A DNA stretch of 15,376 nucleotides, from positions 5,264 through 20,639 of the forward strand of contig DGKK01000005.1 of the NCBI GenBank assembly GCA_002387725.1, read 5' to 3'. Each line of letters starts with the position of its first letter. Position 1 is the stretch's first letter. The DNA comes from Nitrospirae bacterium UBA4572 (lineage in GTDB: Bacteria; Nitrospirota; Leptospirillia; Leptospirillales; Leptospirillaceae). Positions 1 to 6,688 of this stretch are shown piece after piece. Below the pieces are notes generated by a model. It did no database searches, had not been told where the DNA came from, and saw only the letters and a program-made list of their open reading frames with translations. The position numbers were made by a program, and so were the translations under genes.

Positions 1-303
1 CCAACTATGACGGGACCCTGGTATTGGACTGTCTCTTTCCCGCTTCACGCTGGAGAGGAAGGAGGAGGGGAGTCAAGGAGAGACGGTCGGGAAGGAGGTG
101 TTTTGCCCTCTTGGCCCTTTTCGGGGCTTTGACGGGAGGCTCGGCCCCCGCGGAAATTCCTTGGGCGTCACTTTTGTCCTTCTTTTCGAAGGGCCGGATC
201 CTTTGGGGGGGGGTTGGGCTTTTTCATGGAGACGGGAGCTGTTACAATATCGAACGAGAGTTTTGGGGCCGTGCCTTCGGCAGGGTGAGATGGGAGGAAA
301 TCG
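1..303. other. gene-free left edge and arsR upstream region
   Basis: No convincing gene lies here. Open frames run through it on both strands, but they continue into arsR in other frames and have biased, repetitive composition. One frame (about 105-170, +) resembles a hydrophobic signal peptide, but it would end inside arsR and is not believed. Visible structure is a 9-G homopolymer at 205-213, a possible sigma70 promoter at 221-248, and the arsR Shine-Dalgarno at 292-297. The tail of a gene entering from the left cannot be excluded for the first tens of bases. Confidence 0.55.
221..248 (+). promoter_or_regulatory. possible arsR promoter with overlapping operator-like half-site
   Basis: TTTTCA at 221-226 (4 of 6 matches to a -35 box) is followed after 16 bases by TACAAT at 243-248 (5 of 6 matches to a -10 box). 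Starting inside the -10 box is AATATCGAA (246-254), an AT-rich element in an otherwise GC-rich region. It resembles the kind of half-site ArsR repressors bind when they repress themselves. The -35 match is weak and the operator idea is inference. Confidence 0.35.
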
Positions 304-693
304 GTGGTCCGAGTCAGAAAAGAGGGGGGATCCCCCCTGTCGCTGTCGAAAGGGAAGGGCAAGAAGGATGCGAGGGAGACCCATGTCCTCCGCTCGCTGG
401 AGGCCCTCTCCTCGGGGGTCCGGCTCCGGATCTTCCGGCTTCTCGTCTCCTACGAGCCTGAGGGGCTCGTGGCCGGAGAGATTTCGTCGATCCTCGAGGT
501 CTCTCCCACCAACCTTTCCTTCCACCTCAAGGCCATGGCCCATGCGGGGCTGGTGGAGGGAACCTCCATGGGGCGCTTCGTTCGCTACCGGGCCCGGATC
601 CGCACCATGGAAGAGGTGATCGACTACCTCACGGAAAACTGCTGCCAGGCCCGGGGGGACAACAACTGCCCCCCCTCCTCCCCCTGCGGCTGA
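304..693 (+). CDS. arsR: ArsR/SmtB-family metalloregulator, arsenite-sensing type
   Basis: This is a 129-residue winged-helix repressor that would release DNA on binding As(III) or a similar thiophilic ion. The GTG start is supported by GGGAGG at 292-297, six bases upstream. The DNA-binding helix is seen around residues 67-83 (SPTNLSFHLKAMAHAGLV), followed by a GRF-V-RYRA wing, as in ArsR proteins. The N-terminal ~20 residues are Lys/Gly-rich and unlike the core. The C-terminus carries Cys113, Cys114, Cys122 and Cys128. A vicinal Cys pair plus a later Cys at the C-terminus is the arrangement known for the Acidithiobacillus ferrooxidans ArsR, in which arsenite binds three C-terminal cysteines rather than the helix-3 site of the E. 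coli protein. No arsenic pump or reductase gene is visible; the downstream gene is convergent, with the stops only about 7 bases apart. Family is confident; the ligand is inferred. Confidence 0.88.
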   Translation: MVRVRKEGGSPLSLSKGKGKKDARETHVLRSLEALSSGVRLRIFRLLVSYEPEGLVAGEISSILEVSPTNLSFHLKAMAHAGLVEGTSMGRFVRYRARIRTMEEVIDYLTENCCQARGDNNCPPSSPCG

Positions 694-700
694 CTCTCCC

Positions 701-2341
701 CTACTTTTTCCGGTTCTTCCGGTACCAGTCGAGAAGCTGGGCCGTTCCCGAGTCGTGAGGTCCGCCCTCGGGGCTCTTCCCGGCGATCTCGTCGATGATC
801 CTGACCGCCATGACCTTCCCCAGCTCCACCCCCCACTGATCGAAGGAGTCGATCCCCCAGATGATGCCGCTGGTGAAGACGCTGTGCTCGTAGAGCGCCA
901 CCAGGGACCCCAGCACGGCGGGCGTCAGCTCGCGGGCCAGAAGGGTGTTCGACGGACGGTTCCCCTCGAAGGTCCGGTGGGGGACCTGGAGTTCGGGGAC
1001 TCCGGCGGCCCGCACCTCGTCGGCGGTCTTCCCGAAGGCCAGGGCCTCTCCCTGGGCCAGGAGATTGGCCATGAGGATGTCGTGGTGCTCTCCGATGGGG
1101 TTGTGGGAGCGGGCGAAGCCGATGAAATCGATGGGGATGAGGCGGGTTCCCTGGTGGATGAGCTGGTAGAAGGAGTGCTGGCCGTTGGTGCCGGGCTCTC
1201 CCCAGAAGATGGGGCCGGTGTCGGTATCCACCGGGGATCCGTCAAGGTGGACATGCTTGCCGTTGGACTCCATGGTGAGCTGCTGGAGATAGGCCGGAAA
1301 GCGCTTGAGATACTGGTCGTAGGGAAGGACCGCCACCGTCTGGCTGCCGAAGAAGTTCGTGTACCAGACGGTGAGAAGCCCCATGAGGACCGGGAGGTTT
1401 TTGGCGAAGGGAGCGGTCCGGAAGTGCTCGTCCATGGCATGGAAGCCCTCGAGCATCTTCCGGAAGTTCTCCGGTCCGATGGCGATCATGGTGGAGAGGC
1501 CGATGGCGGAATCCATGGAGTAGCGGCCTCCGACCCAGTCCCAGAAGCCGAACATGTTGGCGGTGTCGATCCCGAAGGAGGAGACGGCCTGGCTGTTGGT
1601 CGAGACGGCGACGAAGTGATGGCGGATGGACTCTTCCTTTTTGAGGCTCTCCAGGAGCCAGCGACGGGCGGTATGGGCGTTGGTCATGGTTTCGAGGGTG
1701 GTGAAGGTCTTGGAGCTGACGATGAAGAGGGTCTCCTCCGGGTCGAGGTCCCGGGTGGCCTCCGCAAAATCGGTCCCGTCGATGTTGGAGACGAAGCGGA
1801 AGACGCGGCTCCGGTCGGCATAGAACCGGAGGGCCTCATAGGCCATCACCGGCCCCAGGTCGGAGCCGCCGATGCCGATGTTGACGATATTCTTGATCGG
1901 CCGTCCCGTGGCTCCCTTCCAGGAGCCGTCCCGGATCTTTCGGGAGAAGCTCTCCATCCGGTCGAGGACCTCGTGGACCTCCCGGACGACATCGACGCCG
2001 TCCACCACAAGCCTGGCCGACCGGGGCAGGCGAAGGGCCACGTGAAGGACGGCCCTGTTCTCGGTCTTGTTGATGTGCTGGCCTCCGAACATGTTCCGGA
2101 TGTGGTCGGAGAGCCGGCAGCTTTCGGCCAGCTCCAGAAGAAGGTCGAGGGTCCTGTCGGTGATGCGGTTTTTGGAGTAGTCGAGGAGAATCCCCGCTCC
2201 TTCCGCCCGCATCCGCGCGGCGCGTCCCGGGTCGCCGGAGAAGAGCTCCCGCAGATGCGTTGACGCCATCTCCCTGTGATGCTCCTTGAGGGCTTTCCAT
2301 GAAGGGTGGCTCGTGACGCGGGGGGGGATGATGCGGGCCAT
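701..2341 (-). CDS. pgi: glucose-6-phosphate isomerase
   Basis: This cytosolic enzyme interconverts glucose-6-phosphate and fructose-6-phosphate. At 546 residues it has the length of the E. coli enzyme (549). Family blocks are all present in order: the GGQHINKTENRAVLH region, IGIGGSDLGP, the SKTFTTLETMTN phosphate-binding block, FWDWVGGRYS, the ESNGK block, GTNGQHSFYQLIHQGT with the catalytic His, and near the C-terminus SFDQWGVELGK with the catalytic Lys. The ATG at 2341 has AAAGGAG upstream at seven-base spacing. The gene follows the histidine phosphatase by 16 bases on the same strand, so the two are probably co-transcribed. In an autotroph the enzyme would serve mainly gluconeogenesis, the pentose phosphate cycle and polysaccharide supply. 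No intrinsic terminator is evident after the stop. The long open frame on the opposite strand is a shadow. Confidence 0.97.
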   Translation of the reverse strand: MARIIPPRVTSHPSWKALKEHHREMASTHLRELFSGDPGRAARMRAEGAGILLDYSKNRITDRTLDLLLELAESCRLSDHIRNMFGGQHINKTENRAVLHVALRLPRSARLVVDGVDVVREVHEVLDRMESFSRKIRDGSWKGATGRPIKNIVNIGIGGSDLGPVMAYEALRFYADRSRVFRFVSNIDGTDFAEATRDLDPEETLFIVSSKTFTTLETMTNAHTARRWLLESLKKEESIRHHFVAVSTNSQAVSSFGIDTANMFGFWDWVGGRYSMDSAIGLSTMIAIGPENFRKMLEGFHAMDEHFRTAPFAKNLPVLMGLLTVWYTNFFGSQTVAVLPYDQYLKRFPAYLQQLTMESNGKHVHLDGSPVDTDTGPIFWGEPGTNGQHSFYQLIHQGTRLIPIDFIGFARSHNPIGEHHDILMANLLAQGEALAFGKTADEVRAAGVPELQVPHRTFEGNRPSNTLLARELTPAVLGSLVALYEHSVFTSGIIWGIDSFDQWGVELGKVMAVRIIDEIAGKSPEGGPHDSGTAQLLDWYRKNRKK

Positions 2342-2357
2342 GGGGAGTCTCCTTTCG

Positions 2358-2933
2358 TCAGTGTGCGGGGCCGGAGAGCGAGTTCATGGCCAGAAGGGCG
2401 GGCCATTCGTGTTCGCTTCCCAGGAGGGTCAATGTGGCGGTCTTGAGGGCGAAGTGGCGGGCCCGCTCTGGGGGAAGTCCGAGCCAGGCCGCCACGAGGA
2501 GCCTGAGGATATGTCCGTGGGCGAAGACGAGGGCGTCGGAAGGAGCTCTCCGAAGGCGCTCTGCGATCCGGTTGGCCCGGTCGAAGGCCTGGGCCGGGCT
2601 CTCCCCCCCGGGGGCGCCGTCGGTAAAAAGGTCCCACCCCGGACGGTTCTTTCGGATCTCCGCCGTGGTGAGCCCTTCGTAGTCCCCATAGTTCCACTCG
2701 AGAAGGTCGGGGTCGAGGGTGATCCGGTCTCCAAAGCCGGCAAGCTCGGCCGTCTTCCGGGCCCGAAGAAGCGGGCTCGACAGGACCGGCCCGGGAGAAA
2801 ACCCCTTCAAAAGAGGGGCGAGGGCTTGGGCCTGTTCGATCCCGAGCTCGGTCAGGGGGAGATCGGTGCGGCCGGTATGGCGGCCCGATTCGGACCAGAG
2901 GGTCGCCCCGTGGCGGACAAGGACAATGGGCAT
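2358..2933 (-). CDS. histidine phosphatase family protein, SHB17/phosphoglycerate-mutase-like
   Basis: This is a 191-residue member of the histidine phosphatase superfamily, which uses a phospho-His intermediate. RHG at residues 7-9 supplies the nucleophilic His8. SSPLLRARKTAE, the acidic LLEWNYGDYEG block, GGES and FAHGHILR (second catalytic His) complete the active site. The phrase SGRHTGRTDLPLTELG after the RHG motif and the EWNYGDYEG block recall yeast SHB17 (sedoheptulose-1,7-bisphosphatase) more than the cofactor-dependent glycolytic mutases. The sugar bisphosphate substrate is inferred from that resemblance and from co-transcription with pgi. I chose the ATG at 2933, with AAGGGAG about ten bases upstream. 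A GTG at 2966 would add 11 non-conserved residues. Alternatives are an alpha-ribazole phosphatase-like or a broad-range phosphatase. Confidence 0.85.
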   Translation of the reverse strand: MPIVLVRHGATLWSESGRHTGRTDLPLTELGIEQAQALAPLLKGFSPGPVLSSPLLRARKTAELAGFGDRITLDPDLLEWNYGDYEGLTTAEIRKNRPGWDLFTDGAPGGESPAQAFDRANRIAERLRRAPSDALVFAHGHILRLLVAAWLGLPPERARHFALKTATLTLLGSEHEWPALLAMNSLSGPAH

Positions 2934-3135
2934 GGTCGTCGGTCTCCCTTTTTGAGAGGGTCTCACTTTCTTTTTTCCAATGAGCTTAGACTATCAGATT
3001 TCGGGAAGAATATTGAGAGGGGAATTGGCCACGTTCTGAGAGTTTTTGACGGAATCTGAGGGGGAAACGGCAAGAATTTGGAGGGTGGTGTTGTCTGACG
3101 GGTCCTTTTGTTGGGCGAAAATGTCTTTGGCGGGG

Positions 3136-3149
3136 ATCCCCCGGGGGAT
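3136..3149. repeat. perfect 14-bp palindrome ATCCCCCGGGGGAT
   Basis: The two halves are exact reverse complements. It overlaps a second palindrome, GGGGATCCCC, at 3132-3141. It lies in the intergenic region between the divergent histidine phosphatase and EAL-HDOD genes, so it could be a dimer-binding operator. High GC raises the chance of coincidence. Confidence 0.4.
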
Positions 3150-3366
3150 GATCCGCGGGATTGAGAGTCAGCCTTGCAGGGATCCTTCCGTTCGTGATTA
3201 CATGGGAAGGGAAAAGGGAGGGGACCTTTCGGCTCGAGTCCGTTCGGGGAGGGAGGGCGACGTGTCTTGCCGGAGTTCACCGCGGAGGCTTCCGGGTTTT
3301 TCGGGCGCCGCTCTTACGATCGGCGCTCCCCCTTCGATCCCCGTGGCCGCCCGAGCCTTTCGGCGT

Positions 3367-3384
3367 CGGGCAACGCCCGTTTTT
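3367..3384 (+). terminator. intrinsic-terminator-like hairpin inside the EAL-HDOD upstream region
   Basis: CGGGC (3367-3371), a 3-base loop AAC, and GCCCG (3375-3379) form a 5-bp all-G/C stem followed at once by TTTTT (3380-3384). It ends about 170 bases before the downstream start codon. It would stop a plus-strand transcript begun further left, which means either a leader attenuator or the end of a small RNA. Additional copies of the arms (CGGGC 3302-3306, GCCCG 3349-3353) could form competing pairings. Confidence 0.5.
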
Positions 3385-3554
3385 GGGGTCCCACGCGTTT
3401 CCATGAACCGTCATCGGCAAGGGGCGGGCCATGGGCGGGATCCGGAACACTCCGGGGACCATCAAAAAAGCTTCAGGGAGGATGATCCCCGAACCCGGCC
3501 CCGGAGACGAGGCACACTTCCGACATTCCATTTTCCAGAAGAGGAATTCCCTTC

Positions 3555-4808
3555 ATGAGCCCTTCTTCACGAGATATCCTGATCGGACGACAGTCCATTC
3601 TCGACAGAAACGGCCAGATCTTTGCCTACGAGCTGCTCTTCCGGAGCGCCCGCGGGGCGAGAGAGGCCCATGTGTCGGACGATACCCTGGCCACGGCCTC
3701 GGTGATCGTCGACACCCTCATGGAGGTGGGCGTCACTCGCGTCCTGGGGGACAAGAAGGGCTTTGTGAACATCGGCCGGGACTTTCTTTTGGGAGACGCC
3801 ATCTTTCTTCTGCCGGCGGAGCATCTTGTTCTGGAGATCCTCGAGACGGTTCCCGTGACGGACGAGACGGTGGCCCGCTGCCGGGAGCTCAAGAAGCGGG
3901 GCTATACCCTGGCGCTTGACGACTATGTGGGGGATCAGGACCTTTGGGCCCCGGTCCTGGATCAGGTCTCGATCGTCAAGGTCGACATTCTCGGGGTGAA
4001 GGAGTCGGAGATCGAGCCGGTGGCGAAGAATCTGTCGAGCCGAAAGATCCGCCTTCTGGCGGAAAAGGTGGAGTCCCACGAGATGTGGCTCAAGACCATG
4101 GCGCTGGGATTTACCTACTTCCAGGGATTTTTCTTTGCCCGTCCGATGACCCTCACCGGAAAGAAGACCGACCCTCTTCGCCAGGCACTGACGGGGATTC
4201 TCTCCCTCGTTCTCTCCGAGGCGGAGACGGAGGAGATCATCGGGGCCATCCGCCCCCATGTCGACCTGGTGAGCTCGCTTCTTCGTGTGGCCAATGTCGT
4301 GGGGCTCTCCCCGGGACGGACCGTGACCGATCTTCGGCAGGCCCTTCTGGTGATGGGGCGGGACCAGCTCAAGCGGTGGGTGGAGCTCCTCCTCTTCTCC
4401 AGTGCCCCCACGGAGAACCGCTATGCCCGCCCCCTCTTTTTGCTGGCCATCGTTCGGGGACGGCTGATGGAGCGGCTGGCTCCCCTGTGGCAGGGATCGG
4501 GCAAGCCCCTGCCCGACCATGCCTTCTTGACGGGACTTTTCTCCCTGGCAGAGCCGCTTCTGGGGATTCCGCTTGGCGAACTCCTCGAGGGTCTTCCCCT
4601 GGACCCATCCATCAAGAATGCCCTCAATACAGGAGAAGGGAATCTGGGGACCCTCCTGAGCGTCGTCCGGCGGCTGGCTCCCGCCTCTCCGGAAGAGGAG
4701 ATCTTCGCGGCCCTGCCATTCGATGCCCCGCTCCCCCTCGAGGCGATTTCCGAGGTGCAGGCGGAGGCACAGGTCTGGGCCGACGAGACTCTTCGCGCCC
4801 TGGCCTGA
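3555..4808 (+). CDS. EAL-HDOD signalling protein (YuxH-like)
   Basis: This 417-residue cytoplasmic protein has an N-terminal EAL domain (about 8-200) and a C-terminal HDOD domain (about 205-400), the architecture of Bacillus YuxH-like proteins. In the EAL part I see Glu26 (in YELLF rather than EAL), Asn72, Glu94/Glu97 (LEILET), Asp122-Asp123, Lys142 (VKVD), Glu170 (AEKVES) and Gln190 (FQGFFFARP). Most metal-binding positions are therefore retained. The loop after Asp-Asp is YVGDQDL instead of the canonical FGTGYSS, which suggests weak or absent phosphodiesterase activity and a role in c-di-GMP binding or protein contact. HDOD domains lack HD hydrolase residues and are used for signalling interactions. 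The ATG at 3555 has GAGG at 3541-3544, ten bases upstream. The gene stands alone after a long leader and converges with the ABC1 kinase gene. Confidence 0.9.
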   Translation: MSPSSRDILIGRQSILDRNGQIFAYELLFRSARGAREAHVSDDTLATASVIVDTLMEVGVTRVLGDKKGFVNIGRDFLLGDAIFLLPAEHLVLEILETVPVTDETVARCRELKKRGYTLALDDYVGDQDLWAPVLDQVSIVKVDILGVKESEIEPVAKNLSSRKIRLLAEKVESHEMWLKTMALGFTYFQGFFFARPMTLTGKKTDPLRQALTGILSLVLSEAETEEIIGAIRPHVDLVSSLLRVANVVGLSPGRTVTDLRQALLVMGRDQLKRWVELLLFSSAPTENRYARPLFLLAIVRGRLMERLAPLWQGSGKPLPDHAFLTGLFSLAEPLLGIPLGELLEGLPLDPSIKNALNTGEGNLGTLLSVVRRLAPASPEEEIFAALPFDAPLPLEAISEVQAEAQVWADETLRALA

Positions 4809-4818
4809 CGGGCCTTTT
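4797..4818 (+). terminator. weak terminator candidate overlapping the EAL-HDOD stop
   Basis: GCCC (4797-4800) can pair with GGGC (4810-4813), or GGCC (4802-4805) with GGCC (4811-4814). TTTT follows at 4815-4818. The stem is only four base pairs, so this is a weak call. It is the only such structure seen in the 187-base gap between these convergent genes. Confidence 0.25.
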
Positions 4819-4995
4819 CTCCTCCTGCGGCAACCGCAAAGCCTCCTGCGACCCCACTCCTGGTCTTTTGTTCCTGTTTTCTGGCCGTGGCGTTCCTGGC
4901 CTCTTCTCTTGGCAAATCCCCGTTATCCGATCATGGACCTCGGCTTCCCCAGAAGCATCAACCCCTGTGGATCGACGCTTGCGAAGTTCGGGGGC

Positions 4996-6666
4996 CTAGA
5001 ACCGTCGGGACCGCAGGATGGCGATGGCCAGAAAGAATCCCAGAATCCCGGCTCCCGAGAATCCGATGAGTCCCAGGGTCTTGAAGGAGGAATGGGAGGA
5101 GAGGGAGGCCGAGAAGATGAGGGCCGAGCCGATGACGAGGGAGGAGACCAGGATGGAGAGGGCGAGGAGGTTCCCGGTCCGGTCGATTTCCCGAATGAGG
5201 TCGTCGAGGTGGCGAAGGGAGAAGTCGATGCGGAAGTTCCCTTGTGCGGCCTTTTCCAGAAGGCGTTCCGCCGCCTCCGGAAGCCCCGAGAAGATCCGGA
5301 TGGCCGTGCGGGAGCTGATCTTGACATTGCGGAGGAGATCCTCAAGGGAGAACTTCCGGAGAAACTGTTCGGTGATGAAAGGCCGGGCCTCTTCGATCAT
5401 GTTGAAGTCCGGATCGAGCTGGCGGCCGATTCCTTCCATGATCACCAGAGCCCGGAGAAGCAGGACGAGGTCGGAGGGGAGCTTGAGGGCGTGCTCCCGG
5501 GAGAGGGCAAAAAGCTCGTGAGCTAAAAGGTCGACCCGGATCTCGCACAAGGGACGGTTGACGTACTCTTCGAGAAAGCGGGAGAGCTCGGATTCGAGAA
5601 GGAGGGTATCGACCTCCTCGGGAACGGCGTTCATCCGTCGGAGAACGCCCACGATGCGGGGGGTGTCGCTCTCGGAGAGGGCGGTGAGGAGATCCACCAG
5701 GAGATTTCTCCAGGATTTCGAGAGCGTTCCGAACATGCCGAAGTCGAGAATCCCGATGCGCCCCCCCCGCATCACCAGGATGTTCCCCGGATGGGGATCT
5801 CCCTGGAAAAATCCGAACTCGAAGACCTGGCGGAGAATGGCCCGGGCTCCAATGCGGGCCACCCGTTCGGGCGTGGTTCCCACCTCCGGAAAGCGCTCCT
5901 TCTGGTCAATCTTGATCCCGCTCAGATACTCGAGAACCAGAACCTGTTCGCTCAGGTAGTCGGGAAAGTACCGGGGAATGACGATCTCCGGATCGTCCCT
6001 GAAGTGGTGGGCCGCCCGCTCGAGATTGCGCGCCTCCTGGGTAAAATCGAGCTCCTGGCGCAGAATCCGACCGAACTCCCGCAGCACCTCCCGGGGGCGG
6101 TAGCGCCGGGATCGCTCGAGATTGGTCTCCAGAAGGTCCGCCAGGACGGACAGGATGGCCAGGTCGGCCTCGACCTTGGGAACGATTCCCGGACGGCGGA
6201 TCTTGACGGCCACCTGGGTTCCGTCCTTGAGCGTGGCCTTGTGGACCTGGGCGATCGTGGCCTGTCCGATGGGCTCCGGATCGAGAAAGGAGAGAACCTC
6301 GCCAGGCGGGATGCCCCAGGCGTCTTCGAGGATCCGTTCGATCTCGGAGAAGGGAAGGGGGGCGACGCGGTCCTGGAGGCGGGAGAGCTCGGCGATCATA
6401 TCGGGGGGGAGAAGGTCCGGACGGGTGGAAAGGATCTGTCCCAGCTTGGAGAATGTCGGACCGAGCTCCTCGAGGGCCTTCCTCAGTCGGACGGGCCGGG
6501 GGTCATTTTGGGGCGCCCGGCGGAGAAGGATCCTGTCTTTTGCCGCAATGAGCGGGCTGATTTTAAGGTAGCCCACCAGGTCGTCGAGTCCGTACCGGAT
6601 CAGGATGCGGATGATTTCCCTCAACCGTGCGAGTTCCGAGAGGCTCAGAAGGCGAAGGACCGACAC
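4996..6666 (-). CDS. ABC1/UbiB-family atypical kinase, membrane-anchored
   Basis: A 556-residue member of the ABC1/ADCK/UbiB family of protein-kinase-like ATPases, known for supporting quinone synthesis and membrane lipid homeostasis. The family signature KLGQ with the following TRPDLLPP is at 74-88. The Ala-rich nucleotide loop appears as PIGQATIAQVH (132-142). The VAVK lysine is Lys155, the ELDFTQEARN block is at 205-214, the catalytic-loop equivalent QGDPHPGN is at 288-295, and the DFG motif is at 308-310. Two hydrophobic segments near 500-520 and 531-551 form the C-terminal membrane hairpin typical of UbiB. The GTG start at 6666 has AAAAGGAG seven bases upstream. The gene lies 22 bases after the SagB-type nitroreductase, so the two are likely one operon. 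No ubi or men gene is in view, so I give no gene symbol. Confidence 0.92.
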   Translation of the reverse strand: MSVLRLLSLSELARLREIIRILIRYGLDDLVGYLKISPLIAAKDRILLRRAPQNDPRPVRLRKALEELGPTFSKLGQILSTRPDLLPPDMIAELSRLQDRVAPLPFSEIERILEDAWGIPPGEVLSFLDPEPIGQATIAQVHKATLKDGTQVAVKIRRPGIVPKVEADLAILSVLADLLETNLERSRRYRPREVLREFGRILRQELDFTQEARNLERAAHHFRDDPEIVIPRYFPDYLSEQVLVLEYLSGIKIDQKERFPEVGTTPERVARIGARAILRQVFEFGFFQGDPHPGNILVMRGGRIGILDFGMFGTLSKSWRNLLVDLLTALSESDTPRIVGVLRRMNAVPEEVDTLLLESELSRFLEEYVNRPLCEIRVDLLAHELFALSREHALKLPSDLVLLLRALVIMEGIGRQLDPDFNMIEEARPFITEQFLRKFSLEDLLRNVKISSRTAIRIFSGLPEAAERLLEKAAQGNFRIDFSLRHLDDLIREIDRTGNLLALSILVSSLVIGSALIFSASLSSHSSFKTLGLIGFSGAGILGFFLAIAILRSRRF

Positions 6667-6688
6667 CAGAGAACTCCTTTTTTGGCCC

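Larger units (their letters stand above)
2967..3554. other. 588-base gene-free region between divergent genes
   Basis: No supported gene occupies this stretch. A plus-strand frame starting with TTG at 3046 stays open to 3558 and overlaps the next start as ATGA. However, its product is Arg/Pro/Ser-rich, lacks domains and does not show the strong G/C third-position preference of neighbouring genes, so I reject it. The region contains a perfect 14-bp palindrome (3136-3149), a hairpin (3305-3326), a terminator-like hairpin with a T tract (3367-3384) and a Shine-Dalgarno (3541-3544). It is probably a long 5' leader of the EAL-HDOD gene, or contains a small RNA. Confidence 0.5.

Noticed and set aside
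105..461. Hydrophobic stretch resembling a signal peptide (FALLALFGALTGGSAPAE) in a plus-strand frame
   Set aside because: The frame runs into arsR and ends inside it in another frame. The rest of the product has no recognisable domain.
755..2263. Long plus-strand open frame opposite pgi
   Set aside because: Antisense shadow of a clearly real gene. The product is Gly/Val/Asp/Glu-rich, as expected from reverse reading of GC-rich codons.
2967..3554. Possible c-di-GMP (GEMM) riboswitch before the EAL-HDOD gene
   Set aside because: The conserved GEMM core motifs were looked for and not found.
3046..3558. Open plus-strand frame of 170 codons overlapping the EAL-HDOD start as ATGA
   Set aside because: TTG start without a Shine-Dalgarno, Arg/Pro/Ser-rich product with no motif, and no third-position bias like its neighbours. 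The apparent coupling is likely chance.
4826..4838. TGCGG-CAA-CCGCA hairpin between the convergent EAL-HDOD and ABC1 genes
   Set aside because: Perfect five-base arms but no T tract on either strand, so a terminator is not supported.
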